From Betaproteobacteria bacterium UBA1934 (lineage in GTDB: Bacteria > Pseudomonadota > Gammaproteobacteria > Burkholderiales > Rhodocyclaceae): 64,000 nt of DNA. Made by a program: the position numbers and the translations under genes. Positions 1 through 8,202 of this stretch are shown in pieces (position 1 is the first letter of the stretch; every line of letters begins with the position of its first letter). The DNA is taken from positions 1-64,000 of the forward strand of contig DDFG01000001.1 in the NCBI GenBank assembly GCA_002337055.1, in the 5' to 3' direction. The notes beneath the pieces are model-generated. The model was not told the origin of the DNA. It ran no database searches and saw only the letters and a list, made by a program, of their open reading frames with translations.

Positions 1-66
1 AGTTACGCGGGCTTCGCCTTTTTTAGAACGAAAACCCCAAATTTCCGAGGGCTGTATGCCCTGTGA

Positions 67-72
67 TAGAAT
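67..72 (+). promoter_or_regulatory. Probable -10 box of the 4.5S RNA promoter
   Basis: TAGAAT lies about 8 bases before the predicted 5' end of the 4.5S RNA at 80, the right distance for a sigma-70 start. No clear -35 box is visible; TTTCCG at 42 is the best candidate but the spacer is long. The first bases of the window (about 8-25) end in a short GC hairpin plus a T run and may be the terminator tail of a gene lying outside the window. Confidence 0.4.
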
Positions 73-79
73 CGTAGCT

Positions 80-175
80 GGCGGGTCTCCCCGCATTGCA
101 GGGTGGTGAACCTGGTCAGGTCCGGAAGGAAGCAGCCACAGCCATTGACTGCAAGTGCCGGGGGTAAGGCTCGCC
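80..175 (+). ncRNA. ffs: 4.5S signal recognition particle RNA (bacterial small SRP RNA)
   Basis: The block around 113-138, with GGTCAGGTCCGGAAGGAAGC, is the conserved SRP domain IV with the GGAA tetraloop and the asymmetric loop that binds Ffh. The ends pair: GGCGGGTC at 80-87 with GGCTCGCC at 168-175, closing a single long hairpin of about 96 nt, the usual size of a short proteobacterial SRP RNA. It acts with Ffh and FtsY in co-translational targeting of membrane proteins. Its position directly upstream of dnaX is common in betaproteobacteria. The exact ends are inferred from pairing. Confidence 0.96.
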
Positions 176-202
176 ATTTCCATTTCTTTGAGGGGTCGGG
201 GG

Positions 203-1804
203 ATGAGCTACCAAGTTCTCGCGCGCAAGTGGCGGCCGCGCAATTTCGCCACTCTGGTCGGGCAGGAACACGTCGTCCGGGCCCTGACCCACGCGCTTTC
301 CGAAAACCGTCTCCATCACGCCTATTTGTTTACGGGCACTCGCGGGGTGGGCAAGACGACCATTGCCCGTATCCTCGCCAAATCGCTGAATTGCGAACAG
401 GGCGTTTCCGCCACGCCATGTGGAGTGTGCGGTTCCTGCCAGGAAATTGACGCGGGGCGCTTTGTTGATCTTCTGGAAGTCGATGCTGCGACCAACACGC
501 GGGTCGATGAAATGCGTCAATTGCTCGAAAACGCGATCTACGCGCCGACCCGTGGACGCTACAAGGTCTATGTGATCGATGAAGTGCACATGCTCTCCAA
601 TTCAGCCTTCAACGCTATGCTGAAGACGCTGGAGGAGCCGCCAGAGCATGTCAAGTTCATTCTGGCGACCACTGATCCGCAAAAAATCCCGGTCACTGTG
701 CTCAGTCGCTGTCTGCAATTCAATCTCAAGCAGATGCCACCCGCCTCCATCTGTGGCCATTTGGGGCGCGTGTTGGAGGCCGAAGCGGTGCCTTACGAAA
801 CGTCTGCGCTCGCGCTGATTTCTCGCTCGGCTGCCGGGAGCATGCGCGATGCCCTCTCGCTGCTCGATCAGGCGATTGCCCATGGTGCGGGACGCGTCGA
901 AGAGGGGCCGGTGCGGGCCATGTTGGGCAACGTCGATCTCGATTACCTCTATGATCTGCTCGAAACCTTTGTCGATGGGCGCGTCGCCTCTATGCTGCAA
1001 GTGGCGGCGGACATGGCGGTTCGCAGTCTTTCGTTTGCCAACGCCCTCCAGGAACTGGCTGGCTTGCTTACCCGCGTCCAGATCGCGCAATTTGCGCCCG
1101 AGACTTTGGATGACGACGAACCGGACGGCGCGCGCTTGCTCGCGCTGGCACGCGCGATCACGCCGGAAACCGTGCAACTGGCTTATCAGATCGCTGTGCA
1201 AGGACGATCCGAATTGGCGTTGGCGCCCGACGAGTATGCCGGTTTTGTGATGACGCTGTTGCGACTGCATGCTTTTGCACCGGCGACCGGGAACCGATCC
1301 GTCGAAACGCCGGTTGCCCGAGCGAAACCCCCCGTATCCGCAGTTGCGGCGCCGTTCCAGAAGCCGGCATCCGCTCAATCCGGCGGCGTTGCCAGTGGTT
1401 CAGCCGAAAAGCTCGCCAGCCCTTTGGAGGAAGGTTGGCAGGCTATTGTGAGTCAGCTTAAACTTGCCGGCATGGCGCGGGAACTGGCTCAGCAGTGCGA
1501 ATTGCGCGAACGCGCGCCGAACTCCATCCTATTGCGCTTGGCGGCGGAACATCGGCATCTGAATATCAAGACATCGCAGGACAAACTCCAGCAAGCTCTC
1601 TCGGAATGTTTTGGGCACGACATCGCCTTGCGGATCGAGGTTGGTGAAGTCCTGTCCGAAACACCTGCCGCTGCGGTGGCCCGTGACCGTCAGGAGAAAC
1701 AGGACACCGCACACGCTTCGATCGAAAAAGATCTCTTCGTTCGCGAAGTCATTGAAGAATGCGACGCCACGCTTGTCGGATCATCCATTAAACCATTGTT
1801 CTAA
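203..1804 (+). CDS. dnaX: DNA polymerase III subunits tau/gamma
   Basis: This is the clamp-loader ATPase of the replicative polymerase. The protein (533 aa) begins MSYQVLARKWRP, the family's typical N-terminus. It has a Walker A GTRGVGKTT near residue 45, a zinc module with CGVCGSC near 76, a DEVHML Walker B and the SRC arginine-finger segment. The C-terminal part is short compared with the 643-residue E. coli tau, and no A-AAA-AAG slippery site is evident, so separate gamma production by frameshifting is not predicted. An upstream in-frame start at 155 is rejected because it lies inside the SRP RNA; ATG 203 has a G-rich ribosome site before it. Followed 14 bases later by ybaB. Confidence 0.97.
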   Translation: MSYQVLARKWRPRNFATLVGQEHVVRALTHALSENRLHHAYLFTGTRGVGKTTIARILAKSLNCEQGVSATPCGVCGSCQEIDAGRFVDLLEVDAATNTRVDEMRQLLENAIYAPTRGRYKVYVIDEVHMLSNSAFNAMLKTLEEPPEHVKFILATTDPQKIPVTVLSRCLQFNLKQMPPASICGHLGRVLEAEAVPYETSALALISRSAAGSMRDALSLLDQAIAHGAGRVEEGPVRAMLGNVDLDYLYDLLETFVDGRVASMLQVAADMAVRSLSFANALQELAGLLTRVQIAQFAPETLDDDEPDGARLLALARAITPETVQLAYQIAVQGRSELALAPDEYAGFVMTLLRLHAFAPATGNRSVETPVARAKPPVSAVAAPFQKPASAQSGGVASGSAEKLASPLEEGWQAIVSQLKLAGMARELAQQCELRERAPNSILLRLAAEHRHLNIKTSQDKLQQALSECFGHDIALRIEVGEVLSETPAAAVARDRQEKQDTAHASIEKDLFVREVIEECDATLVGSSIKPLF

Positions 1805-1818
1805 CGGAGAAATCAGTC

Positions 1819-2142
1819 ATGATGAAAGGCGGACTGGGCGGCTTGATGAAACAGGCGCAGCTCATGCAGGAAAACATGAAAAAAGCGCAGGAGCAGCTTG
1901 CCCAAACCGAGGTGGAAGGACAGTCCGGCGCCGGAATGGTGAAAGTCGTGATGACGTGCTCGCACGATGTTCGCCGCGTCAGCATCGATCCATCGGTTCT
2001 GGACGACCGCGAGATGCTCGAAGACCTGGTGGCGGCGGCCTTCAACGACGCAGTACGGCGAGGGGAGGCAATCTCCCAGGAGAAAATGGCCGGTTTCACA
2101 TCCGGACTCAATCTGCCGCCCGGATTCAAGCTTCCGTTCTGA
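1819..2142 (+). CDS. ybaB: YbaB/EbfC family nucleoid-associated protein
   Basis: This small protein (107 aa) starts MMKGGLGGLMKQAQLMQENM and continues through an amphipathic helix and the VKVVMTCSHDVRRVSIDPSV strand region, the standard YbaB fold that dimerises and binds DNA. It sits between dnaX and recR, the near-universal arrangement in proteobacteria, which suggests a role in chromosome organisation or repair linked to RecR. Length is normal for the family. Transcription is probably shared with dnaX and recR, since there is no room for a terminator in the 14- and 12-base gaps. Confidence 0.95.
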   Translation: MMKGGLGGLMKQAQLMQENMKKAQEQLAQTEVEGQSGAGMVKVVMTCSHDVRRVSIDPSVLDDREMLEDLVAAAFNDAVRRGEAISQEKMAGFTSGLNLPPGFKLPF

Positions 2143-2154
2143 CCGTCGTCCCGA

Positions 2155-2751
2155 ATGCCATCCTCGCTCGATACGCTGATCGAGGCCCTGCGCTGTTTGC
2201 CGGGCGTTGGCCCCAAATCGGCGCAACGCATGGCGTATCACCTGCTTCAACGCGATCGCAGTCGGGCGCTTCACTTAAGCGACAGTTTGCGGCACGCACT
2301 CGAGGCGATCCGCCACTGTCGGCTGTGCAATACCTTGACCGAAACCGAAGTGTGCGATCGTTGCGCGTCGCCCAAACGTGATCGCAGCGTGTTGTGCGTA
2401 GTGGAAACGCCGGTCGATATGAACATGCTGGAGCAGACCCAGGCGTTTGGCGGGCTTTACTACGTGCTGATGGGCCGGCTATCGCCGCTGGACGGCATCG
2501 GCGCGCGTGAACTTGGTCTCGACCGCTTGCTGACGCGGGCAGGCGATGGTGTTGTACGCGAAGTCATTCTGGCGACCAACTACACCAACGAGGGCGAAGC
2601 AACCGCACACTATCTCACCGCGATGCTGGCACCGCTGAATGTCGCGGTGAGCCGCATCGCCCGGGGCGTACCGGTGGGCGGCGAATTGGAGTTCGTTGAT
2701 GCCGGTACGCTGGCGCAGGCGCTGCGTGAGCGCAAGAATTACGATTCTTAG
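2155..2751 (+). CDS. recR: Recombination protein RecR
   Basis: RecR works with RecF and RecO to load RecA at gapped DNA. The 198-aa product has the helix-hairpin-helix LPGVGPKSAQRMAYHLL near residue 15, a four-cysteine zinc finger (CRLCNTLTETEVCDRC, about 57-72), and a Toprim domain containing VVETPVDMNMLEQT. Length matches the family (about 200 aa). It is the last gene of the dnaX-ybaB-recR group; 185 bases of mostly non-coding sequence follow before petA. Confidence 0.97.
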   Translation: MPSSLDTLIEALRCLPGVGPKSAQRMAYHLLQRDRSRALHLSDSLRHALEAIRHCRLCNTLTETEVCDRCASPKRDRSVLCVVETPVDMNMLEQTQAFGGLYYVLMGRLSPLDGIGARELGLDRLLTRAGDGVVREVILATNYTNEGEATAHYLTAMLAPLNVAVSRIARGVPVGGELEFVDAGTLAQALRERKNYDS

Positions 2752-2883
2752 GGAACCTTTCGCACGGTAGGGTTATCCAACCATCCTTGTACTGCAGCGG
2801 TTATGCAAATAGAATTAAATCGGCCCGTGATGGCGCTGGAAAACGAGCATGAGCGCTTGCTTTTAAAGGGCATGCGCTTCGCG

Positions 2884-2889
2884 TATAAT
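2884..2889 (+). promoter_or_regulatory. Candidate -10 box for the petABC operon
   Basis: A perfect TATAAT lies 48 bases upstream of the petA start codon, in the recR-petA gap. A TTGCTT at 2857 could be a -35 element but the spacer would be 21 bases, so an activator or a weak -35 is possible. No other strong promoter is visible in this gap. Confidence 0.5.
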
Positions 2890-2936
2890 TTTGCAGGTAT
2901 TTTACCCAACACTTCAATAAATCAGGGGTTTGCGTT

Positions 2937-3530
2937 ATGAGCAATCAGAAAGTGGACTGCGGGCGGCGGCGTCTTCTCGTCGCGACTGCCGCCGTCGGCG
3001 GGGTCGGAGGCCTTGCCGCGCTGGTACCCTTCGTCTCCAGCCTCTTGCCGTCCGAACGGGCGAAGGCGGCCGGCGCGCCGGTGGAAGTCGATATCGGCAA
3101 GCTGGAGCCCGGCCAGATGATGACCATCGAATGGCGCGGCAAGCCGGTGTGGATCATCAATCGCACCAAGGAAATGCTCGAATCGCTGACCAAGGTCGCC
3201 GAAGCGGTGGTTGACCCGAAATCGGAAAAGAACCAGCAGCCGACGTATTGTCAGAACGACACCCGCTCGATAAAGCCGGGCATCATGGTGGCGGTTGGTA
3301 TATGCACCCACCTGGGCTGCTCGCCCTCTTCCAAGTTCAAGAAGGGTGCCGAAGAAGGCATGCCTAGCGAGTGGATGGGCGGATTCTTGTGTCCGTGCCA
3401 CGGATCGACATTCGATTTTGCAGGCCGTGTGTTCAAGAACAAACCGGCTCCGACCAACCTTGAAGTCCCGCCGCATGTGTACCTCACGGATACGCGCATT
3501 CTCATCGGCGAAGACAAGAAGGGAGCATAA
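2937..3530 (+). CDS. petA: Ubiquinol-cytochrome c reductase iron-sulfur (Rieske) subunit
   Basis: This is the [2Fe-2S] subunit of the cytochrome bc1 complex, which passes electrons from quinol to cytochrome c1. The 197-aa protein carries an N-terminal twin-arginine-like GRRRLL followed by a membrane anchor (about residues 12-35). The two cluster-binding loops are CTHLGC (near 122) and CPCHGS (near 151), each supplying a Cys and a His. It is the first gene of petA-petB-petC; petB begins four bases after its stop. Confidence 0.98.
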   Translation: MSNQKVDCGRRRLLVATAAVGGVGGLAALVPFVSSLLPSERAKAAGAPVEVDIGKLEPGQMMTIEWRGKPVWIINRTKEMLESLTKVAEAVVDPKSEKNQQPTYCQNDTRSIKPGIMVAVGICTHLGCSPSSKFKKGAEEGMPSEWMGGFLCPCHGSTFDFAGRVFKNKPAPTNLEVPPHVYLTDTRILIGEDKKGA

Positions 3531-3533
3531 GCG

Positions 3534-4838
3534 ATGGCTGCCAATAGCACTCACGAAAAATACAAGTCGGACGGTTCGCTGCCTGGTCACCTGCTCGAAT
3601 GGGTGGATGCCCGCTTCCCGGCTACCGCGCTGTGGCGCGATCATCTCTCCGAATACTATGCGCCGAAGAATTTTAATTTCTGGTACTTCTTTGGTTCGTT
3701 GGCGCTACTGGTGCTGGTCATCCAGATCGTCACCGGCATCTTCCTGGTCATGCACTTCAAGCCGGATGCCTCGCTGAACGCCAATGGCGTGCCTGTGGCC
3801 TTCGCTAGCGTCGAGTACATTATGCGCGACGTGCCTTGGGGCTGGCTGATACGCTACCTGCACTCGACCGGAGCGTCGGCTTTCTTCATCGTCGTCTATC
3901 TGCACATGTTCCGCGGCCTCCTCTACGGCTCCTACCGCAAACCGCGCGAACTGATCTGGCTGTTCGGCATCGGCATCTTTCTGGCGCTGATGGCGGAAGC
4001 TTTCTTCGGCTATCTGCTGCCGTGGGGCCAGATGTCCTTCTGGGGCGCCCAGGTGATTGTGAACCTGTTCTCCGCCATCCCGCTGATCGGACCCGACCTC
4101 TCTATTTGGATTCGTGGTGATTTTGTGGTCGGTGATGCCACCCTGAACCGCTTCTTTTCCTTCCATGTGATTGCAGTGCCGCTGGTGCTGGTTGGCCTTG
4201 TCGCTGCTCATGTCTTGGCGTTGCACGAGGTGGGGTCGAACAATCCGGACGGCGTGGAAATAAAGAAACACAAGGACACGAATGGCATACCCCTTGATGG
4301 AATACCCTTTCATCCGTACTACACGGTGAAGGACATCGTCGGCGTGATCGTCTTTCTGATGGCGTTCTCGGCCGTTCTATTCTTTGCACCAGAGGGTGGC
4401 GGCTATTTCCTGGAGTACAACAACTTCTATCCGGCCGACCCGCTGAAGACCCCGCCACATATCGCGCCGGTCTGGTACTTCACGCCCTACTACTCGATCC
4501 TGCGCGCTGTGGTCTGGAACTTCTTCGGTCTCGACGCCAAGTTCTGGGGTGTGGTGGGGATGGGCGCCGCTGTCCTGATCTTCGCCTTCCTGCCCTGGTT
4601 GGATCGCAGTCCGGTCAAGTCGATTCGCTATCGCGGCCCGATCTTCAAGACCCTGCTCAGCATCTTCGTCGTGGTCTTTCTGGTGCTTGGCTATTTCGGC
4701 ACGCAGCCGCCCTCCAAAGCGGGCGAGATCATTTCGCAGCTTTGCTCGCTGTACTACTTCGGCTTCTTCCTGACGATGCCGTGGTGGTCGCGTATGGATA
4801 AATTCAAGCCTGAACCCGACCGGGTCACGATGAAGTGA
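3534..4838 (+). CDS. petB: Cytochrome b of the bc1 complex
   Basis: This 434-aa polytopic membrane protein is the quinone-binding, di-haem core of complex III. Recognisable features are the HSTGASAFFIVVYLHMFRG helix with haem-ligand histidines, the LPWGQMSFWGAQV segment, a second histidine pair in the FFSFHVIAVPLVLVGLVAAH helix, and the quinol-oxidation-site PEGGGY region (a variant of the PEWY motif area). The C-terminal helices are complete. The gene ends in ATGAAGTGA, whose last bases overlap the region carrying the petC ribosome site. Confidence 0.98.
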   Translation: MAANSTHEKYKSDGSLPGHLLEWVDARFPATALWRDHLSEYYAPKNFNFWYFFGSLALLVLVIQIVTGIFLVMHFKPDASLNANGVPVAFASVEYIMRDVPWGWLIRYLHSTGASAFFIVVYLHMFRGLLYGSYRKPRELIWLFGIGIFLALMAEAFFGYLLPWGQMSFWGAQVIVNLFSAIPLIGPDLSIWIRGDFVVGDATLNRFFSFHVIAVPLVLVGLVAAHVLALHEVGSNNPDGVEIKKHKDTNGIPLDGIPFHPYYTVKDIVGVIVFLMAFSAVLFFAPEGGGYFLEYNNFYPADPLKTPPHIAPVWYFTPYYSILRAVVWNFFGLDAKFWGVVGMGAAVLIFAFLPWLDRSPVKSIRYRGPIFKTLLSIFVVVFLVLGYFGTQPPSKAGEIISQLCSLYYFGFFLTMPWWSRMDKFKPEPDRVTMK

Positions 4839-4849
4839 GGACGGATACA

Positions 4850-5557
4850 ATGAAAAAAATTCTCGTTGCCCTGCTTTTCGCGCCCCTGTTGGCATTCGCC
4901 AGTAGCACAGCTCATTTGGACAAGTGGCCGGGCTCGGTGAGCGACAAGGCTGCGCTCCAGAACGGCGCAAAGTACTTTGTCAATTACTGCCTCAATTGCC
5001 ACGGCGCGTCCTACATGCGCTACAGCAAGCTCATGGAATTAGGATTGACCGAGCAGCAAGTGCGCGACAACCTGATGTTTACCGCCGAGAAAATCGGCGA
5101 ACCCATGCGCGTTGCGGCGCGTTCGGAGGAACAAAAGACGTGGTTTGGCGCAGCTCCGCCGGATCTTTCGGTAATCGCCCGCGCGCGCGCCTCCGAGGCT
5201 GGTTCGGGAGCCGACTGGCTCTACACCTATCTGCGCTCCTTCTACCGAGACGATAAGCGCCCAACTGGCTGGAACAACGTCGTATTTGAAAATGTGGGCA
5301 TGCCGCACATCCTGCAAGAATTGCAAGGCGTGCAGGTGCGCGATGCCGAGCACAAGCTCCAACTGGCCGTGCCCGGCAAGCAATTGCCGGAAGAGTTCGA
5401 CAAGACGGTTTCCGACCTCGTTGGTTTTCTGGTGTGGATGGCGGAGCCGCAGCAAGAGTTCCGGCAGCGCCTGGGAGTCGGCGTGCTGATTTTCCTTGGT
5501 ATTTTGTTTGTGCTTGCCTATGCGCTGAAAAAAGAATACTGGAAAGACGTGCACTGA
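4850..5557 (+). CDS. petC: Cytochrome c1 of the bc1 complex
   Basis: Cytochrome c1 receives electrons from the Rieske protein. The 235-aa protein has a signal peptide (MKKILVALLFAPLLAFASS), a single haem c site CLNCH near residue 47, the MAEP segment, and a C-terminal membrane anchor (LGVGVLIFLGILFVLAYAL). An in-frame GTG at 4835 overlaps the petB stop, but ATG 4850 is preferred because it begins the signal peptide directly and has TGAGGA upstream. This is a normal C-terminally anchored form. Confidence 0.97.
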   Translation: MKKILVALLFAPLLAFASSTAHLDKWPGSVSDKAALQNGAKYFVNYCLNCHGASYMRYSKLMELGLTEQQVRDNLMFTAEKIGEPMRVAARSEEQKTWFGAAPPDLSVIARARASEAGSGADWLYTYLRSFYRDDKRPTGWNNVVFENVGMPHILQELQGVQVRDAEHKLQLAVPGKQLPEEFDKTVSDLVGFLVWMAEPQQEFRQRLGVGVLIFLGILFVLAYALKKEYWKDVH

Positions 5558-5586
5558 TCTGCGAAAATTACGTCTGAACCAGACCC

Positions 5587-5636
5587 CGGCACCGCGCTTT
5601 CGACTAGCTCGAACGCTCGGTGCCGAGTCGCTTTTT
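5587..5636 (+). terminator. Possible terminator or attenuator between petC and sspA
   Basis: CGGCACCG at 5587-5594 pairs perfectly with CGGTGCCG at 5618-5625, and a T5 run follows at about 5632. The loop is long and the T run lies a few bases beyond the stem, so termination may be partial and sspA could still be co-transcribed with pet. Confidence 0.45.
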
Positions 5637-5650
5637 GAGGGTTGTGAGAA

Positions 5651-6247
5651 ATGATGAACCTTTATTCGGGCACCACTTGCCCCTTCAGTCACCGATGCCG
5701 CATCGTCCTTTTTGAAAAGGGCATGGATTTTCAGGTCATCGACGTCGACATGTTCAACAAGCCGGAAGACCTGGCAGTCATCAATCCGCACAACCGCGTG
5801 CCGGTGCTGGTTGAACGCGATCTGGTGCTGTTCGAGCCGAACATCATCAACGAATACATTGACGAACGTTTTCCGCACCCCCAACTGATGCCGCCTGATC
5901 CCATTATGCGTGCGCGGGCGCGCCAGTTGTTGATGGGCATGGAGCGCGAAATCTTCAACTATATCGAGCCGATCGAGAAGAACCACAAGGCCGCCGACAA
6001 GGCACGCCAGGAAATTCGAGATCGCCTGACCGAAATCGTGCCCATCTTTAACAAACAGAAATTCATGCTGGGAGACGAGTTCTCAATGCTCGACGTAGCC
6101 ATTGCGCCGCTGCTCTGGCGCCTTGATCATTACGGCATCGATATGGGACGCAGTGCCGCGCCGCTGATGAAGTACGCGGAACGTATTTTCAGTCGTCAGG
6201 GTTTCATTGACGCCCTAACGCCGTCTGAAAAGGTCATGCGCAAGTAG
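5651..6247 (+). CDS. sspA: Stringent starvation protein A (glutathione S-transferase fold)
   Basis: SspA binds RNA polymerase holoenzyme and is a global stress regulator; it is not an active GST. The 198-aa protein has an N-terminal thioredoxin-fold domain (LYSGTTCPFSHRCRIVLFEKG), the conserved NPHNRVPVLV segment and a helical C-terminal GST domain ending near PLLWRLDHYGIDM. The order petABC-sspA-sspB is typical of beta- and gammaproteobacteria. The start could be either of two adjacent ATG codons at 5651 or 5654. Confidence 0.95.
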   Translation: MMNLYSGTTCPFSHRCRIVLFEKGMDFQVIDVDMFNKPEDLAVINPHNRVPVLVERDLVLFEPNIINEYIDERFPHPQLMPPDPIMRARARQLLMGMEREIFNYIEPIEKNHKAADKARQEIRDRLTEIVPIFNKQKFMLGDEFSMLDVAIAPLLWRLDHYGIDMGRSAAPLMKYAERIFSRQGFIDALTPSEKVMRK

Positions 6248-6254
6248 CGGCAAT

Positions 6255-6280
6255 AAGGCCCCGACAAGGGGCCTTGCTTT
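6255..6280 (+). terminator. Hairpin between sspA and sspB
   Basis: AAGGCCCC (6255-6262) and GGGGCCTT (6268-6275) form a perfect 8-bp stem with a GACAA loop, followed by GCTTT. The T stretch is short, so this may be a weak terminator or a processing/stability hairpin in an sspA-sspB transcript. Confidence 0.55.
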
Positions 6281-6295
6281 CGAGGAAAAGACTCC

Positions 6296-6754
6296 ATGCC
6301 AGAACTGCCGTCGACCAAGCCCTATCTGATTCGCGCCATTTGGGAATGGTGTTGCGACAATGGTTTTACGCCATATGTGGCGGTGTCGGTCGATGCACGT
6401 ACCAAGGTGCCGCGCGAATTCGTGCGCGATGGTCAGATCGTGCTCAATGTTGGCAACGAGGCGACCAATCGCCTGCAGATGGGTAACGAATGGATCGAGT
6501 TCCAGGCGCGCTTCGGCGGCGTTGCCCGAGAACTGGCGATTCCCGTGGAGCAGGTGGCCGCCATCTATGCGCGTGAGAATGGTGCAGGTATGGCCTTTGA
6601 AGTGAATCTTGACGGAACCCCCAATTTGCCACCCCTGGCGGTTGAGACAATGGTTCCAGATATCGGTGCGGCCAGCACTCCACCTGACGAAACACCACCG
6701 TCGCCGCCTGCGCGTCCGGAAGGTGGTAAGCCCAGGCTGCAACGCGTCAAATAG
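6296..6754 (+). CDS. sspB: ClpXP protease specificity-enhancing factor (stringent starvation protein B)
   Basis: SspB is the adaptor that delivers ssrA-tagged proteins to ClpXP. The 152-aa protein shows the folded substrate-binding domain (PYLIRAIWEWCCDNGFTPYV, then the conserved LNVGNEATNRLQMGNEWIEF and FGG segments). A disordered Pro-rich linker follows, ending in a short basic tail (KPRLQRVK) that corresponds to the ClpX-binding peptide. Its position directly after sspA supports the call. Confidence 0.95.
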   Translation: MPELPSTKPYLIRAIWEWCCDNGFTPYVAVSVDARTKVPREFVRDGQIVLNVGNEATNRLQMGNEWIEFQARFGGVARELAIPVEQVAAIYARENGAGMAFEVNLDGTPNLPPLAVETMVPDIGAASTPPDETPPSPPARPEGGKPRLQRVK

Positions 6755-7002
6755 GCGCTTTTCAACCGCCATGATGCACTGATTTGGTGCGTTCTGGAAT
6801 GGCTTTCACGCGGTGCTCGCGTACCCGATGCTCTGATCGGCTCATTTTGCATGGCACCAGCGGCGTGACCGTTTTCCAGCTTGATATTTTGCTGCATTTT
6901 CGTCGCCCTGCCGCAAGGATTCCCCCCTGTTGCGGCCGCTAATCAAGCGGTCTTGTGGAAAATGGAATGTTGCGCACAGCCCCCGGCGAACTCGCCGCAG
7001 AA

Positions 7003-7018
7003 TGGCACAAGTGTTGCT
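7003..7018 (+). promoter_or_regulatory. Near-consensus sigma-54 promoter upstream of ybiB
   Basis: TGGCACAAGTGTTGCT matches the RpoN consensus TGGCACG-N4-TTGCW at every position but the seventh. GG at 7004-7005 and GC at 7016-7017 are separated by exactly 10 bases. A start about 12 bases downstream of the GC (near 7029) would give a leader that begins just before the AAGGAGG ribosome site at 7031. No perfect activator palindrome is obvious upstream; TTTGGTGC at 6783 and GGCACCA at 6852 are possible half-sites. Confidence 0.6.
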
Positions 7019-7052
7019 AAACATCTTGGCAAGGAGGCGTGACGAGACCAGC

Positions 7053-8057
7053 ATGGGATACTCGCAATTCATAAAAGAAATTGGACGCGGTGCAGAAGGT
7101 TCACGCGACTTGCCGTTCGAGGAAGCGCAAGCAGTGTATGGCGCAATGCTTGACGGCGGCATTCCCGATCTCGAGTTGGGTGCAATCATTCTCTCGCTGC
7201 GTATCAAGGGCGAATCCAGTGAGGAACTGCGTGGCTTTCTCGCTGCAGTTAATCAGCGCAGTTTTGCAATGCGCGTACCTTTCGGGCGCCCGGCGCCGAT
7301 TGTGCTGCCTTCATATAACGGCGCACGTCGGGAGGCCAATCTGACGCCGCTGCTGGCATTGCTGCTGCAGCGCTTTGGCGTGCCGGTTGTGGTTCATGGT
7401 TCACTGGAAGGGCATGGCCGGGTGACTAGTGCCCAGATTTTCAGGGAACTCGGCATCATGCCTTGCGTCAGCGTGGAAATGGCCCAGCGGGCACTGGAGG
7501 ACGGTGGCCTGGTATTTGTGCCAACAGCCAGTCTCTCACCGGGTCTGGCAAGCTTGCTCGGCCTGCGTAGTCGTCTAGGCGTGCGCAACACAGCCCATAG
7601 CCTGATCAAGATGCTGGATCCCTTCAAGGGCGGTGGTATTGTCGTGGCGGCCGCCACTCATCCTGCCTTCATCGACCTGATGCGCGAGGTTCTGCTTCAG
7701 GCGCAGGGGCGATCGCTGCTATTGCGTGCTACCGAAGGTGAACCTTACGCCAACCCCAAGCGCCGCCCCCGCATGGAGTATCTGCACGACGGCGTCACCG
7801 AGGTCTTGTTCGAGGCACAGAACGACAGTCTCAAATCATTGCCCAACTTGCCAGTGGAAATGGGAGCGGCCCAGACGTTCCAATGGATCAGGCAGGTACT
7901 TGAGCATCGCATCCCAGTGCCGTTGCCGATTGCGAATCAGCTTGCCTGCTGCCTTTACGCCAGTGGCTACGCTGACGATCTTAATCAGGCGAAAGCAATT
8001 GTTGCTGTGGAAGGGAACTTTTCAACACCTCTGGATTCGAAGCGAACTACCTGCTGA
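7053..8057 (+). CDS. ybiB: YbiB/TrpD2 family nucleic-acid-binding protein (anthranilate phosphoribosyltransferase-like)
   Basis: The 334-aa protein has the two-domain architecture of the TrpD superfamily: a helical N-terminal domain (EIGRGAEGSRDLPFEEAQAV) and an alpha/beta domain with LPSYNGARREANLTPLLALLL, LEGHGRVTSAQIFRELGI and LGVRNTAHSLIKMLDPF. Members of the YbiB/TrpD2 branch bind single-stranded nucleic acid rather than catalyse tryptophan synthesis, and no other trp genes are nearby. A TTG-started extension to 6930 is rejected because it would cross the sigma-54 promoter; ATG 7053 follows AAGGAGG at 7031-7037. The gene stands alone between sspB and the rnf leader. Confidence 0.85.
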   Translation: MGYSQFIKEIGRGAEGSRDLPFEEAQAVYGAMLDGGIPDLELGAIILSLRIKGESSEELRGFLAAVNQRSFAMRVPFGRPAPIVLPSYNGARREANLTPLLALLLQRFGVPVVVHGSLEGHGRVTSAQIFRELGIMPCVSVEMAQRALEDGGLVFVPTASLSPGLASLLGLRSRLGVRNTAHSLIKMLDPFKGGGIVVAAATHPAFIDLMREVLLQAQGRSLLLRATEGEPYANPKRRPRMEYLHDGVTEVLFEAQNDSLKSLPNLPVEMGAAQTFQWIRQVLEHRIPVPLPIANQLACCLYASGYADDLNQAKAIVAVEGNFSTPLDSKRTTC

Positions 8058-8146
8058 TTCGCCACCCGCGCCACAAAGTGTTCCGGCTGTTTTGCCTGAC
8101 GCACAGAAATGCGCCGGTGGCTATCCCCCTTTATAGACACGTTTTA

Positions 8147-8196
8147 TTGGTGCATAACAATGATCTGTTGGTGCACCGCGTCATCTTTCCTATAAT
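8147..8196 (+). promoter_or_regulatory. Strong sigma-70 promoter with two TTGGTGCA repeats, driving the rnf/nifJ operon
   Basis: TTGGTG (8168-8173), a 17-base spacer and a perfect TATAAT (8191-8196) form a near-ideal promoter. The octamer TTGGTGCA occurs twice in direct orientation at 8147-8154 and 8168-8175, 21 bases apart (two helical turns), the second overlapping the -35 box. This is the geometry expected of an operator or activator site for a dimeric regulator. The octamer resembles an NtrC half-site, but the direct orientation does not fit NtrC, so the regulator is unknown. Confidence 0.65.
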
Positions 8197-8202
8197 CCTC
8201 CG

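Noticed and set aside
203..1804. Programmed frameshift in dnaX giving gamma
   Set aside because: No A-AAA-AAG heptamer with a following hairpin was found; the tau frame simply ends early.
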